Positions 1 to 12,000 of a DNA stretch of 14,932 nucleotides are shown here, one piece after another. Position numbers and translations under genes: made by a program. The notes beneath the pieces are model-generated. The model was not told the DNA's origin and searched no databases. It saw nothing but the letters and a program-made list of their open reading frames with translations. This stretch comes from Goniomonas avonlea (Eukaryota > Cryptophyceae > Goniomonadida > Goniomonadaceae), in contig QUTJ01031688.1 in assembly GCA_003573635.1 (NCBI GenBank), forward strand, positions 1 to 14,932. The letters are read 5' to 3'. The first letter of the stretch is position 1. Each line of letters starts with the position of its first letter.

Positions 1-3000
1 GGCGCGGGCGGCGGCAGAGAGTGGTGGCGGCGGGCTGCAGGGTTGGCGGCGAACGACAGGTTGAAGCCGCCAGCGACGGCGGAGAGGTCGGAGACGAAGT
101 GGACCGACACGGACTCGCTTGTGGATGTCGAGCCGCCAGGGAGGCCGCCAGTGGTGTAGGGGCCACCGAGAATGGAGGCGTAGGTGGACGGGCCGTCGTG
201 GATTGTGACCGAGTCGCCTGAGGCGAGATCGAAGGTTTGGAAGGTGAGCGACACCGTGCCGCCGAGAGGCGGCGTGATGACGAAGACACAGTCTTGGCCG
301 TTGGCGTAGTTGTAGACGCCGCTGCCGTCGGACACCCAGCCGGAGTTGCCAGATGTGATGGACGACGTGCCTGAGCAGCGAGAGACAGCCACTGCTGTGA
401 AGGTGGCACTGAAGCCTTGCTCAACGTACCAGGCGTCCGCGCTGAAGACGACGGTCATCGACTGGGAATTGGACGTGACTGACGCTGGCATCTGGCCCGT
501 GCCGCCGTACACGCCGCCGAAACTGCCGAGCAGCGGCCCCGAGGTGGTGTCGCCGTCGTACACTGCGAGAGTGTCGGTCGTGTTCAAGTCAAACACAGCC
601 CAGTCGAGGGTGACCACGCCTCCCAGCGGTGGGGTGATGACCCAGATGCAGGTAAGCGAGTTGTCGTAGTGGTAGGCGCCGCTGCCGTCACCAATAGTGC
701 CGCTGTTGAGCGTCGCCAGGGTCTGCGTCCCGGAGCACCGGGCCACGGACACGGCGGTGTACGTGGCAGAGAACCCAGCGCCCACGTCGGCGGAGTTGGT
801 TTCGAAGACGACAGTCATCGCGCGCCAGTTGGACGTGACCGAGGCCGGCACAGTCGAGCCATGGAACGGTCCGGCGAGCGGGCGAGAGTACGTGCTGTCG
901 CCATCATAGATGGTGACGTAGTCTGCATCGTAGGGCACCATCGCCGCAGCAGCAATCGCGACAGAGCCTCCCGCTGAAATCGTTGGCACCACGGCGGTCA
1001 CGGCGGTGGCGGGATTGGTGAGCCGAATGGTGAAGGTTGTGTCAGCCGAGCTGAGCAGGTACTGCCCTCCAGCCAGAGTCATCACCAGAGTGCCGGTGTT
1101 CTGAGTCCACACTCCTGTGCTGCCGAACGGGGTGCCACCAGTCACGGCGAGAGCAGCACTGCTGGCCGTCTGAGACCCGGTCAGCCCAGCGATGGTCACA
1201 GTGTCGCCTGGCTGGAGGTCCTCTGTGGGACGGATGTGGAAGGTGAGGGTGTTGAAGGCGTTCCTCACCGTGCTTGACTCTGACTCTCGCCGGGTCCGCC
1301 ACTGCCGGATGGGAGCGACACCCGCGCCGAGAACAGATCCAGTCATCGACGCCGACGGCAACGGGGAGGGGCCGCTGCACCTGAGGGTTGGAACCACGGC
1401 CGTTTGAGCCGTCAAAGCGTTGAGCACAACAATCTTGAACACTGACGGGGTTGCTGCTGGGATGTTGGACGACGCTGTGAGAATCAGCGTGCCAGCGTTG
1501 GTCCAGGCGCCTGTGGCTGAAACGAGTCCCGCCGACGTGCCCGTGACCGTCAGCTGCTGCGTTGGAGTCTGCGTGTTGGCCAACCCGGAAATGCTCAGCA
1601 CACTCGTCGCCAGGAGGTCGATACTGGGCCGCAAGGTGAACGTCAGAGTGTTGTACATGCCGCGGATGGTCGAGCTCTGCGTGGCCGTTGCGACAAGGAA
1701 GAGCGGCGGGTTACGGGTCCCAGCGCCCAGGACGGCGGTCGACATAGCGATCGACGCGATAGGGGCCGTGCCCTTTGCGGAGACACTCGGAGTCACGGCC
1801 GTCTGGCTTGCAGCCGGGTTGACGACTGTGATGGATATCACCTTGTTCGCCCCAGTGTTCACCGCGGTCAGCACCGTCAGCACCAGGGTACCGGTGTTGC
1901 GCGTCCAGGCACCCGTGCTCTGGAAACTCCCGGCGTCCGCTCCGGACACGGCCAGAGCTGCAGCGTCAGCCGTCTGGGTTCCTGTTAGGCCGCTGATGGT
2001 GACGAGGTCACCGACCGCGATGTTTGTTGCGGGCTGGATCGTGAACGTCAGCGTGTTGTATGCGCCCTGCATCGTGCTGGATTCGCCATTGAGCTTGGTC
2101 GTCCAGGTGTTGGTGGCAGCGGTACCTGCCAGGAGGACGGTGCCGGTGCACGCGGCTCCGGGAATGGGGGCAGCCCCTGTGGAAGAGATGCTGGGCGCAG
2201 GAATCGTCTGGGCTGCTGCTGGATTGGTGACCTTGAAGGAGAAGACTGTGGGTGTGAGATTCGGCACACCGGCGCCGCCGACCACGAGAACCATCGATCC
2301 AGCGTTGGTCCAAATTCCGGTGCTGCCAAACACTCCGGAGTCAGTCACGGCCAGCGTTGGGTTGTCGGCTGTCTGAGTCCCGGTTAGTCCAGTAATTGTG
2401 ATTCGGTCACCGGCAACTTGTGCTGCGCTCGGCTGGATCGTGAACGACAGCGTGTTGTAGCCGCTTGGGATAGCCAAGCTCTCGGAGGCAAGAGCCGTGG
2501 ACCAGAGGTTACCACCCGCTGTGATCGAGTTGCAAATAGCGGCAGACATTGATGTCTGCGGAACCGGGGCAGCCCCCTGCGCTGAGATCGTTGGCGCAAC
2601 GAGCGTCTGTGCCGCAGCGCTGTTGGTGATCACAATCGAAATTTCAGTCACGGAGCCGCTGGGAAGCGATTGGCCGGATGCCACGGTCAGCAACAGAGTG
2701 CCGGATGCCTGGGTCCAGGTGCCCACGCTACCAAAAATGGCGGCGTTGCCTCCGCCAAGAGCTTTGGTACCCGATGCGGTCCGTGTTCCAGTCAAGCCTG
2801 TAATCGAAACCGTGTCGCCTGGATTCTGCGCAACAGAGGGCTGGATGGTGAACGTCAGCGTGTTGGTCGCGCTCTGGGTGGTTGAGGACTCAGAGGCCAC
2901 AAGCTGCGTCCACGAAGTGACAGGCGCGGTGGCAGCACCGAGCACAGCGACGCCGGTGCTCGCCTGCGCAATCGGCGCGGAGCCTGATGCAAGCACCTCG

Positions 3001-6000
3001 GGTGTCGGGGCCGTTCCCTGCGCGGCCCACGGGTTGAGAAGCGCAACAGAAAACACGGTGTCCGCGCCGTTGGGCACCCCGCTCGCGCCGACGGTGAGCA
3101 CGAGCTGGCCGGCCTGGGTCCACGCACCGGTGGAACCGAACAAATTCGCGTTGGTCCCACCAACAGCCAGCTGAGTGGCGTCTGCGGTCTGCGAGCCGGA
3201 CAGTCCAGTCACCGTCACCTTGTCGTTCAGGATCAGGGCCGTGGTGGGCTTGATCGTGAACGTCAAAGTGTTTGTTTGACCCTGTGTCACTCCACCAGTT
3301 TCGGCGACGGTGTTGGTGACCCAGGTGTTCGTCGGGACAGCCGCCGTCCCGAACACCTGCGTGGTCATTGTCTCGAGGGTCACAGGATTCTGCCCATTGG
3401 CTACAATCGTGGGCGTGACCGCGACAGGGGCTCCCGGATTGTTGACCACCGTGATCGAGATGACACTATCCACCTCGCTGCTGATCGGCTGGGCCGCGGT
3501 TAACACGAGAGTGCCGGTGGATTGCGTCCATTGGCACGTGTGAGCGAAAAGCCCCCCGTGAGCTCCACCAACACCCAGGGTCGCACTGGACGGCGTCTCG
3601 GTGCCTGTCAGCTGCGAGATTGTGACAGTGTTGCCGGGCGAAAGAGTCGTGCCGGGGCGAATAGTGAACGTGAGCGTATTCGAGCCGCCACGAAGAGGAG
3701 AAGTGGATTCGCCATTCGTCTTGGTGATCCAGGACACCACGGGTGCCGTGGCTGCACCCAGCACTGTCGTGGCAGGAGTCATCGCAGCGAGTGCAATGGG
3801 ATTGCTCTTACTCGCCGAAACACTCGCAGTCACTCCCGNCTGCGACGCTGCTGGGTTGGTCAGGACCACCGAGAACACAGTGCTCCCGGTGGACACAATC
3901 GTGGCAGTAGCGGTCAGAACAAGCGTGCCGGTGTTCTGTGTCCAGGCCCCAGAAGGCCCAACAAACTTGGCAGAGTCCGTACCGCTCACACTAAGGGAAC
4001 CGTCTGCGGTNTGAGTGCCAGTGAGACCCGTGATCGTGATCGTGTCGGTCGCCACGAGGTCAGCTAGGGAAGGCTGGATCGTGAAAGTCAAGGTGTTGAA
4101 GGCGCCTTGAGTCGTCGAGCTCTCGCCGATGGCCTTGGATGTCCAGCCGTTGCTAGGTGCTGAGGTGGCCTGGAGCACTACCTGCCCCATCGCAACAGGC
4201 GAAATCGGTACAGGCCCGGACACCGAAATCGTGGGATTCGACAACGCCTGTCCAGCAGCCGGATTCAGCACAACGATTTCGACCGTCGCCACTCCCGAGA
4301 TTGCCGTGCCGACAGTCAGCACGAGCGTNCCGGTGTTCTGAGTCCATGCTCCGTTCGAGAACGACGCAGCCTGGGCGCCGGACAGCGCGATGCTGGTGGT
4401 GCTTGCGGTCTGCGTTCCCGTCAGGCCCGTGATGGTGATCAGTGAGTTCGCACTCAGCGAGCTGCTGGGCTGGATGACGAAGGACAAGGTGTTGNTTTGG
4501 CCGCGTACCGTCGAGCTCTCAAGGACGTCCTTTGTGGAAAAGGTGACGGCGGGAGCTGAGGCAGCACCCAGAACCGCAGCGCTCATTGCTTCAGCCGGCG
4601 CTGAGTTGGCACCAAATGCGGAAATACTCGGAGTCGGTGCGGTCTGAGCACTGTGCGGGTTGGTGAGGACAACCGACACAACTGTGTCTGAGCCTGTCGG
4701 CACCGCCTGGCCTGTATTCACGGTGAGGACGAGTGTGCCTGTGTTCTGGGTCCATGACGGAGCCGTGAAAATGGTTGACCCGGCACCAGTAAGAGAGAGA
4801 CTCGTGCTGTCCGCGGTCAGAGATCCAGTCAACCCTGAAATGACGATGAGATCCCCTGGCGCCTGAGCCTTGGTTGGCTGGAATGTGAACGTCAGCGTGT
4901 TGAGAGCGCCACTGACCGCGGAGCTCTCGGCGCTGGTTTTCGTCACCCAGGCAGCTGGAGGGGCACCGGCCGCTCCCAAGAGAGCCGCACTCTTCCCGGC
5001 CAGGGAGAACGCGGAGAAATCCAGCTGGACAACACCCCCGAGCGCTGGGTTAATGACCCACTCGCAGCGCTGGTCGTTACCGTAATAAGCGGAGCCGCTG
5101 AGATCATCAATGGTGCCGGTGTTGGTCGTGACCGTCTGCAGCGCTGCGCAGCGGGAGACTGGGATGGCTTCGTACGAAGCGTTGAAACCCTGCGCCCGAG
5201 GATCCCAGGTGTCGGTGGTGAGCTGGATGGAGACAGAGATCCAGGAGGAAGTGAGCGTTGGAGGCAGATCACCGACTGAATAGGGTCCGCCCAAGATCGA
5301 GGCGTCGGTTGTGGCACCGTCGTAAACGGTCAGGGAGTCTCCTGAAGCAATATCCAGCAGGAGGAAAGTCAGCCTCACCTGCCCCTGTGTTGGTGGCGTG
5401 ATCACCCATATGCAGGCCTGGCTGTGGCCATAGTCGTAGTCCCCGCTGCCGTCGGACACGTAACCCGAGTCGGCGGTGGTGTAGTTGACCTGGCCGTTGC
5501 AGCGCGCGACTTCGATGGCCAGGTACCTAAAGGCGAAGCCCTGGCCGTAATCGTCGTGGCTGTTGCTGACAAACTGGACCGTGACCGCCTTCCAGTTGGA
5601 CGTGAGGACAGGAGGCAGCGAGGAACCATAGAACGGGCCGCCGAGCAGGCTCACCGAGGTCGAGTTGCCGTCGAAAACGGACAAGTAATCGGTGGTGTGG
5701 GGCGTCATCGCGACCTGTGCGACGGGGCTGGCGCCGACCGTAGAGATGGTCGGCGTGACCCCAGTCTGACTGGACGCCTTGTTCGTCAAGACAATGGTCA
5801 ATGTGGTCACCGAGGAGCTGGGCAGCGACTGCCCAGCGGCGACAGTGAGCGCGAGCGTCCCGGTGTTCTGGGTCCAGACTCCGACGCCCCCGACGGTTGC
5901 GGCACCAGCGCCGCCCACAGCGATCGCGGTGTTGTCTGTCGTTTGTGACCCAGTCAGCCCGACAATCGAGACGAGGGTGTCCTGAGCTTGCGCCACGCTC

Positions 6001-9000
6001 GGCCGCAGGCGGAACGTCAGCGTGTTGCTCGTCGAGCTGACTGCGCTGCTCTCGTTGTAGGTCTTGACCACCCAGAATGTCGAGGGCGTGGTGATGGCGC
6101 TCAGGACCGAAGCAGCCATGGCCGTGCTTCCGAGAGGGTTGGCGCCGGTGGCCGCGATCGTGGGGGTCACGGCGGTCTTGGAGCCCGAGGGGTTGGTCAG
6201 AGTCACAGAAACGACAGTCGCAGTCGCGGAGGGCAAGGTGGTCCCGGTTGTGAGCACAAGAATTCCAGATGACTTCGTCCAGGCCCCAGTTGAGGTGAAG
6301 ACAGCTGCGTTCGCGCCAGACAGAGCCAAGTTGGTCTGATCGGCAGTCTGTGTACCTGTCAGCCCCGAAATGCTGACCTTGTTTCCAGACGCGATATCGA
6401 AACTGGGCTGAATGGTGAACGTGAGGGCATTGCGGGCGCCTGCAACGCGGGAGCTTTCATGCACAGCAACCGTGGTCCACGCAGCTGCGGGACCGACACT
6501 GCCCGCGAGCACCTGGCTGCCGGAAACCACAGTCGAAACGATAGGATTGGATCCCGATGCGGAGATCGTTGGGTCGATCGCCGGTTGGGATGCTGCCGGA
6601 TTGGTCAGCACAAATGCGAACGTGGTGTCGGAAGTAGAGGGTACTGCCTGGCTCGGGGCGACGGTGAGCACGAGCGTTCCAGTCGTCTGATCCCAGGCCC
6701 CAGTTCCTTTGAAGACAGACGTCGAGGTCAGAGGCAGAGCAGCAGAGCTAGGTGTCAGGGAGCCTGTCAGGCCTGAAATTGTCACGAGGTCGTTCGCCCC
6801 CAAGGCCGCAGACGGCATGATCGTCACCGTGACGGTATTGAGTTTGTAACGAACGGCTGTAGACTCGCCGACGAGCCTGGAGCTCCAAGAGCCCATGGTA
6901 GTCGACGCAGCACCGAGGATAGCAGCAGACATTGCCTCGGAGGGGATGACTGAGCTCCCTGCGGAGTAAATCTGCGGGGCCGCGGCAGTCTGTGCGCTCG
7001 CCGAGTTCAGAAGCTGCACCGCGAAGACCGAGTCCGTAGCGGTTGAAAGCGTCTGGCCTGCTGCGACGGTGAGGACAAGAGTGCCAGGGGATTGAGTCCA
7101 TTTTGCAGTGGAGCCGAAGATGGCGGCGTTGGTGCCGGTTACAGCGACGCTGGCCGAGTCCGGGGTCTGCGTGTTGCCCAGAGGAGAAATTGTGATCAGG
7201 TCGCCAGGGAGTTGCGGCTGGCTGGGTTTCACGGTGAAGGTGATAGTTGTGAACTGTTGCTGCACGTCCGAGCTCGAGTGAACAGTCTTGGTGAGCCAGG
7301 TCGGAGTGGGCACCGTGGACATCCCAAGCACGGTGGGTGCCGACATTGCGACAGCCGCGATCGGGTTGGAGCCCTTGGCCGAGATTGTCGGAGTCACGGC
7401 CGTGTTCGTGCCGAGTTGATTCATGAGGGTCACGGAAATGATGTAATCGACGCCGGTAAGGATGTTGTTCAAGGCTGTCAGGACCAGCGTGCCAGAGTCC
7501 CTTGTCCACACCGCAGTCCCCGACTGGAAGTCGCCAGCATGGGACCCGGACAGAGGCAGAGCTGTTGAGTCGCCGGTGGCCGTTCCGGTCAGCCCAGTGA
7601 TGGTGATAATATCAATCGAGGCCAGGTTCCCGCTCGGTTGGATCGTGAACGTCAGCGTGTTGAACTTCCCTTTGATGTCCGACGTTTCCCCGACTGCCTT
7701 TGTTACCCATGTCAAGGTTGGTGAGCCCAACGGGTCGAGGACAACGGCTGAAAGCGCCGTAACGGGCACAGGGGCAGAGCCCGTGGCGGAAATGCTGGGG
7801 GCTGGGAGTGCCCCGGACGCTGCGGGATTGGTCAAAACGAAGGAAATCACAGTCCCAGCTGCGTTGGAGACACCGCCGCCTCCAACAGAGAGTGTCAAGA
7901 CCCCTGCGTTGGTGAACGCTGCAGTGCCGCCAAACACCGCAGGCGAGGCGGTGACCGGAAGTGCAGCGTTGGACGGAGTCTGAGACCCAGAGAGCCCCGT
8001 GATGGTGATCGTGTCACCCGAAACCAGGGCAACGCTTGGCTGGATCGTCAGCGTCAGCGTGTTGTAAGCGTTGGGGACAGTCGACGACTCTCCGATCGCG
8101 GAAAGCGTCCAGGAAGTCCCAGCCGCACCGCCGGCTCCCAGAATGGAGGATGCAAAGTTCGCAGACCCAATCGGATTCAAACCTGTGCAGCGCAGACTTG
8201 GGACCACGGCGCTCCCGATCCAAGGGTTCGTCACAACAAACGAGAGCACGGTGTCTGCAGTGGAGGAAACCGCAGACGCCGCTGTGAGAACCAGGGTGCC
8301 GGTGTTCTTGGTCCAGGCACCGCTGCTGCCGAAAAGAGCAGAATCCGTTCCACCCACTGCCAAGGAGGCCTTGTCAGCTGTCTGAGTCCCGGTCATCCCA
8401 GTGATGGTGATCTTGTCAGTGGCAGCAAGGGCAACACTGGGTTTGATCGTGAATGTGAGAGTGTTGAAACCGCCGTTGGCGGTCGAGCTCTCGGCGACGA
8501 GACCGGTGAGCCACGTGCCCCCCGCTGCGCTCGTGTCGAGAATCGCGCTCCCCATGGCGACCGCTGCAATGGGGGCGGTACCCCTAGCAGAGATGGTTGG
8601 CGTGACCGCGCTCTGCACCGAGAGGGGATTGACCACCGTGATGGAGACAGTTGTGGCCGACGAGGACGGGATGTACGATCCGGCCGCAACTGTCAGTGTC
8701 AATGTTCCAGCATTGGTCCAGACTCCCGTGGACCCGAACCGGGCGCTGTGCGTGCCACCAACGGCCAAAGCTGCGTTGGATGGTGTGAGCGTCGTAACGA
8801 GGTTGGTGATCGACACGATATCGCCTGGGTACAGGACCGAGCTGGGCTTGATGGAAAACGACAGCGTGTTGTACTGCCCCTGGTTGGTGGAGGAGGCAGT
8901 GTCGGTCTTGGTTGTCCAGGTTGCGGTTGGAGACGTAGCAGCTCCCAGTACCGCGACGGTGGACGTAGCGGTTGTCACTGGGTTGCTTCCGGTTGCCACG

Positions 9001-12000
9001 ATGGTGGGCTTGACAGCCGTCTGCGAGGAGGACGGGTTGATGACAGTGAACGCGATGATGGTACTCGCGGAGACGGGGACGGTTTGACCAGCGGCGACAG
9101 TGAGTACGAGGGAGCCGGTGGCAGTCCAACCTGCAGTGCTCCCGAACACAGCGGCATTGAACCCAGACACCGTTGCCGCCGCCGCACTCGCAGTTTGGGT
9201 GCCAGTCAGCCCCGCAATGGTGATGACATCACCAGGGGACTGTACAACGGCGGGCTTCATCGTAAATGTGATTGTGTTGCGACCGTTCTGGACCGTTGAG
9301 CTCTCGCCGACTAACCACGTGCGCCACGTGGGCCAGACTACGCCGCTGCTGGTGAGCCACGTGACAGCAGGGTTGCTGCTCGGCGCCGGGGCGGACCCGA
9401 GGGTGTACATACTGGCTGTCGGTGTCGCCTGCGAGGTCGCTTTGTTCACCACTGTGATGGTGACCGTGAGCGGAGGCGTCCAAGCCTGCACGGCGGTCAG
9501 GATGAGCGTGCCAGTGTTCTGGGTCCACTGAGCGGTGCTCCCAAACGTGGCGGCACCGGCGCCACCGAGGGGCAGGCTGGCAGAGTCCGCAGTCTGAGTT
9601 CCGGTCAGGCCTGTATAGACGAACTTATCGCCGATAGCTTGCGCCGCGTTGGGTCCAAGTGGCAGGGTCAACGTGTTGAACGCATTGGGCAGGTTGCTTG
9701 ACTCCGTGTGGGACAGAGTCTGCCAAGTGTCGGCCGCAGCCGTGCTGCCGTACAGGATATTCCCCCCAGTCAAGCCTGCCGCGGCGATAGGAAGAATAGC
9801 AGTGCATGCGACAGTTGGAGCAGGTGGTGTCTGGGCGGCGGACGGGTTGAGCAAGACGACACTGAACACAGTGTTGGAGGCGGCTGCCAGTGTTTGACCT
9901 GTGGCAACCGTCATCACGAGCTTGCCAGTGTTTTTGGTCCAGCTTGCTGTGCTCCCGAACTTGCCCGAGTCGGTCACTGCGAGAGACGCAGCATCCGGCG
10001 TCTGGGAGCCAGTCAGGCCGCTCACAGTCACGATCGACCCAGCGGCCTTGTCTGCTGATGGCTTGATTGTGAAGGAGATGGTATTTGACTTCCCGCGCAT
10101 GGCGTTCGACTCGCCAACCAACGCCACTAGCCAAGCCCCAACGCTTGGGGTGGCAGCTCCCAGGACTGTGCCGGTCATTGAGGCAGACGGAACCGGGTTG
10201 GCACCCGATGCAGAGATGGTAGGAGGCTGGATGCTACCGGACTGGTCGGTGGCACTGTTCACGAGGGTGACCGAGAAGACCGTTGCTGCGCCCGTTGGAA
10301 CGGTTTGGCCGGCGGCAACAACCAGCACAAGACGGCCGACAGTCTTGGTCCAGGCACCAGAACTGCCAAACACAGCCGCGTTGGTGCCAGTGATGGCGAT
10401 TGAGGCCGCATCTGCAGATTGGGTGCCTGTCAGCCCTGCGACTGTGATTCGGTCAGCTGCAACAAGGGCGCGCGTGGGTTGCAGCGTGAACGACACGGTG
10501 TTGAACCCAGACTGGGTGCCGGAGCTCTCACTCGCTGTCTTGGTGATCCAGTATGGAGGAGGTGGATCTGCAGCCCCCATAACTGCTTGAGACATCGCAG
10601 TCGCCGCGATCGGAGCACTGCCACCCGCCGAAACGCTCGGGGTCACGGCAGTTTGCGCCGCTGCGGGGTTCGTCAACACGACCGAAAACACAACATCAAC
10701 GGCGGCCGCCATAGACTGGAGGGTGCCAAGCGTCAGCAACAGAGTGCCAGTATTTTGCGTCCACGCGCCCGTTGAGCCAAACTTGGCGGCGTTCGCACCG
10801 GCCACGGCGAGGGACGCCGTGCTGGCTGTCTGCGTCCCTGTCAAACCGCTGACCGTGACAACATCGCCGGCCGCTTGGGCGCTGCCGACGGCCGGGTTGA
10901 GCGTGAAGGTCAGAGTGTTCAGCCCTCCCTGCACGGTATTCGACTCGCTGACGGCCTTGGTTGTCCAGGACGTTGTTGGAACCGTGCCTGCTTGCAGTAT
11001 CACTGCGCTCATAGCAGTGGCAGCAACGGGTGCATTCCCGGAGGAGGCCACGGTGGGCGCTGCGGTCGTCTGACTGGACGCGCGATTCTTCAATACAATC
11101 GAAAAGACGTTGGGAGAAGTGGTAACCGCCACACCAACGGTCATCACCAGCGTGCCCGTGTTTTGTGTCCAGGCAGCCGTGTTCCCAACCGAGTTGGACG
11201 AAGCGCCCGAGACCGCGAGATTGGTCTTATCGGGTGTCAACGACCCTGTTAGACCGGTGATCGTGATGATTGACGGCGGATCCTGCTGCGCGCTCGGTTG
11301 CAGGGTGAAGGTCAAGGTGTTGAGTTTTCCTTGGGTGGTCGAGCTCTCGGCGCACACCTTGGTGCCCCACGTCGCAGTTTGGGCAGTTGCTGCGCCCAGG
11401 ACGGTCCCCGTCATTGCTGTGAAGGCGACAGGATTTGCCCCCACGCTCACGATGTTGGGAACCACAGCCGTCTGCGAGGACACAGGGTTGGTTACAACAA
11501 CAGAAATCACGGTATCGGAAGTCGGCAAGCTGGACGAGACAGTCAGCGACAGCCTTCCTGTGTTTTTCGTCCACGCCCCGGTGCTCCCGAAAATCGTAGC
11601 ACCGGCGCCAGTGACTGCAAGATTTGTCTTGTCAGCTGTGAGCGTGCCAACCAAGCCACTAATGGTGACCTCCGCCCCGCTGCCTTGAGCAACACTTGGC
11701 TGGATGGTGAAGGTCAAGGTGTTGAAGGCTGCTGCTAGGTCGGTGCTTTCGCCGACAGCCTTGGTGGTCCAAGTAGCCTCGGGCAGGTTGGCAGCGCTGA
11801 GGAGTTTGTCAGTCGAGGTGTGCAGGTCGAACGCCGAGAAGTCGAGTTGGACGACACCGCCAACGGGCGGAGTGATGATCCACGTGCACTCTCGATTGTC
11901 GGCGTAGTAGTACGGGCCACTGCCGTCATCGATCCTTCCGAGATTGAGACTGTTAACGTACGATGTGCCATTGCAGCGCGAGACAGCAATAGCATCGTAT

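Noticed and set aside
1420-2376. The longest plus-strand open frame (318 codons), with similar ones at 2497-3174 and 9901-10590
   Set aside because: These are antisense shadows of the minus-strand gene. Their apparent repeats ('VPVFWVQ'-like) recur at the ~405-bp period of the real repeats, they are broken by stops at every unit or two, and they match no coherent domain.
6748-7509. A 253-codon minus-strand open frame in another phase
   Set aside because: It overlaps the giant frame out of phase, shows no domain or repeat register, and has a composition (Arg, His and Asp rich) typical of a shifted frame in high-GC coding DNA.
9316-9363. Three CACGTG palindromes as a promoter element or transcription factor site
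   Set aside because: They lie inside the open frame as Thr-Trp codons, with no gene start nearby. A coding micro-duplication explains two of them.
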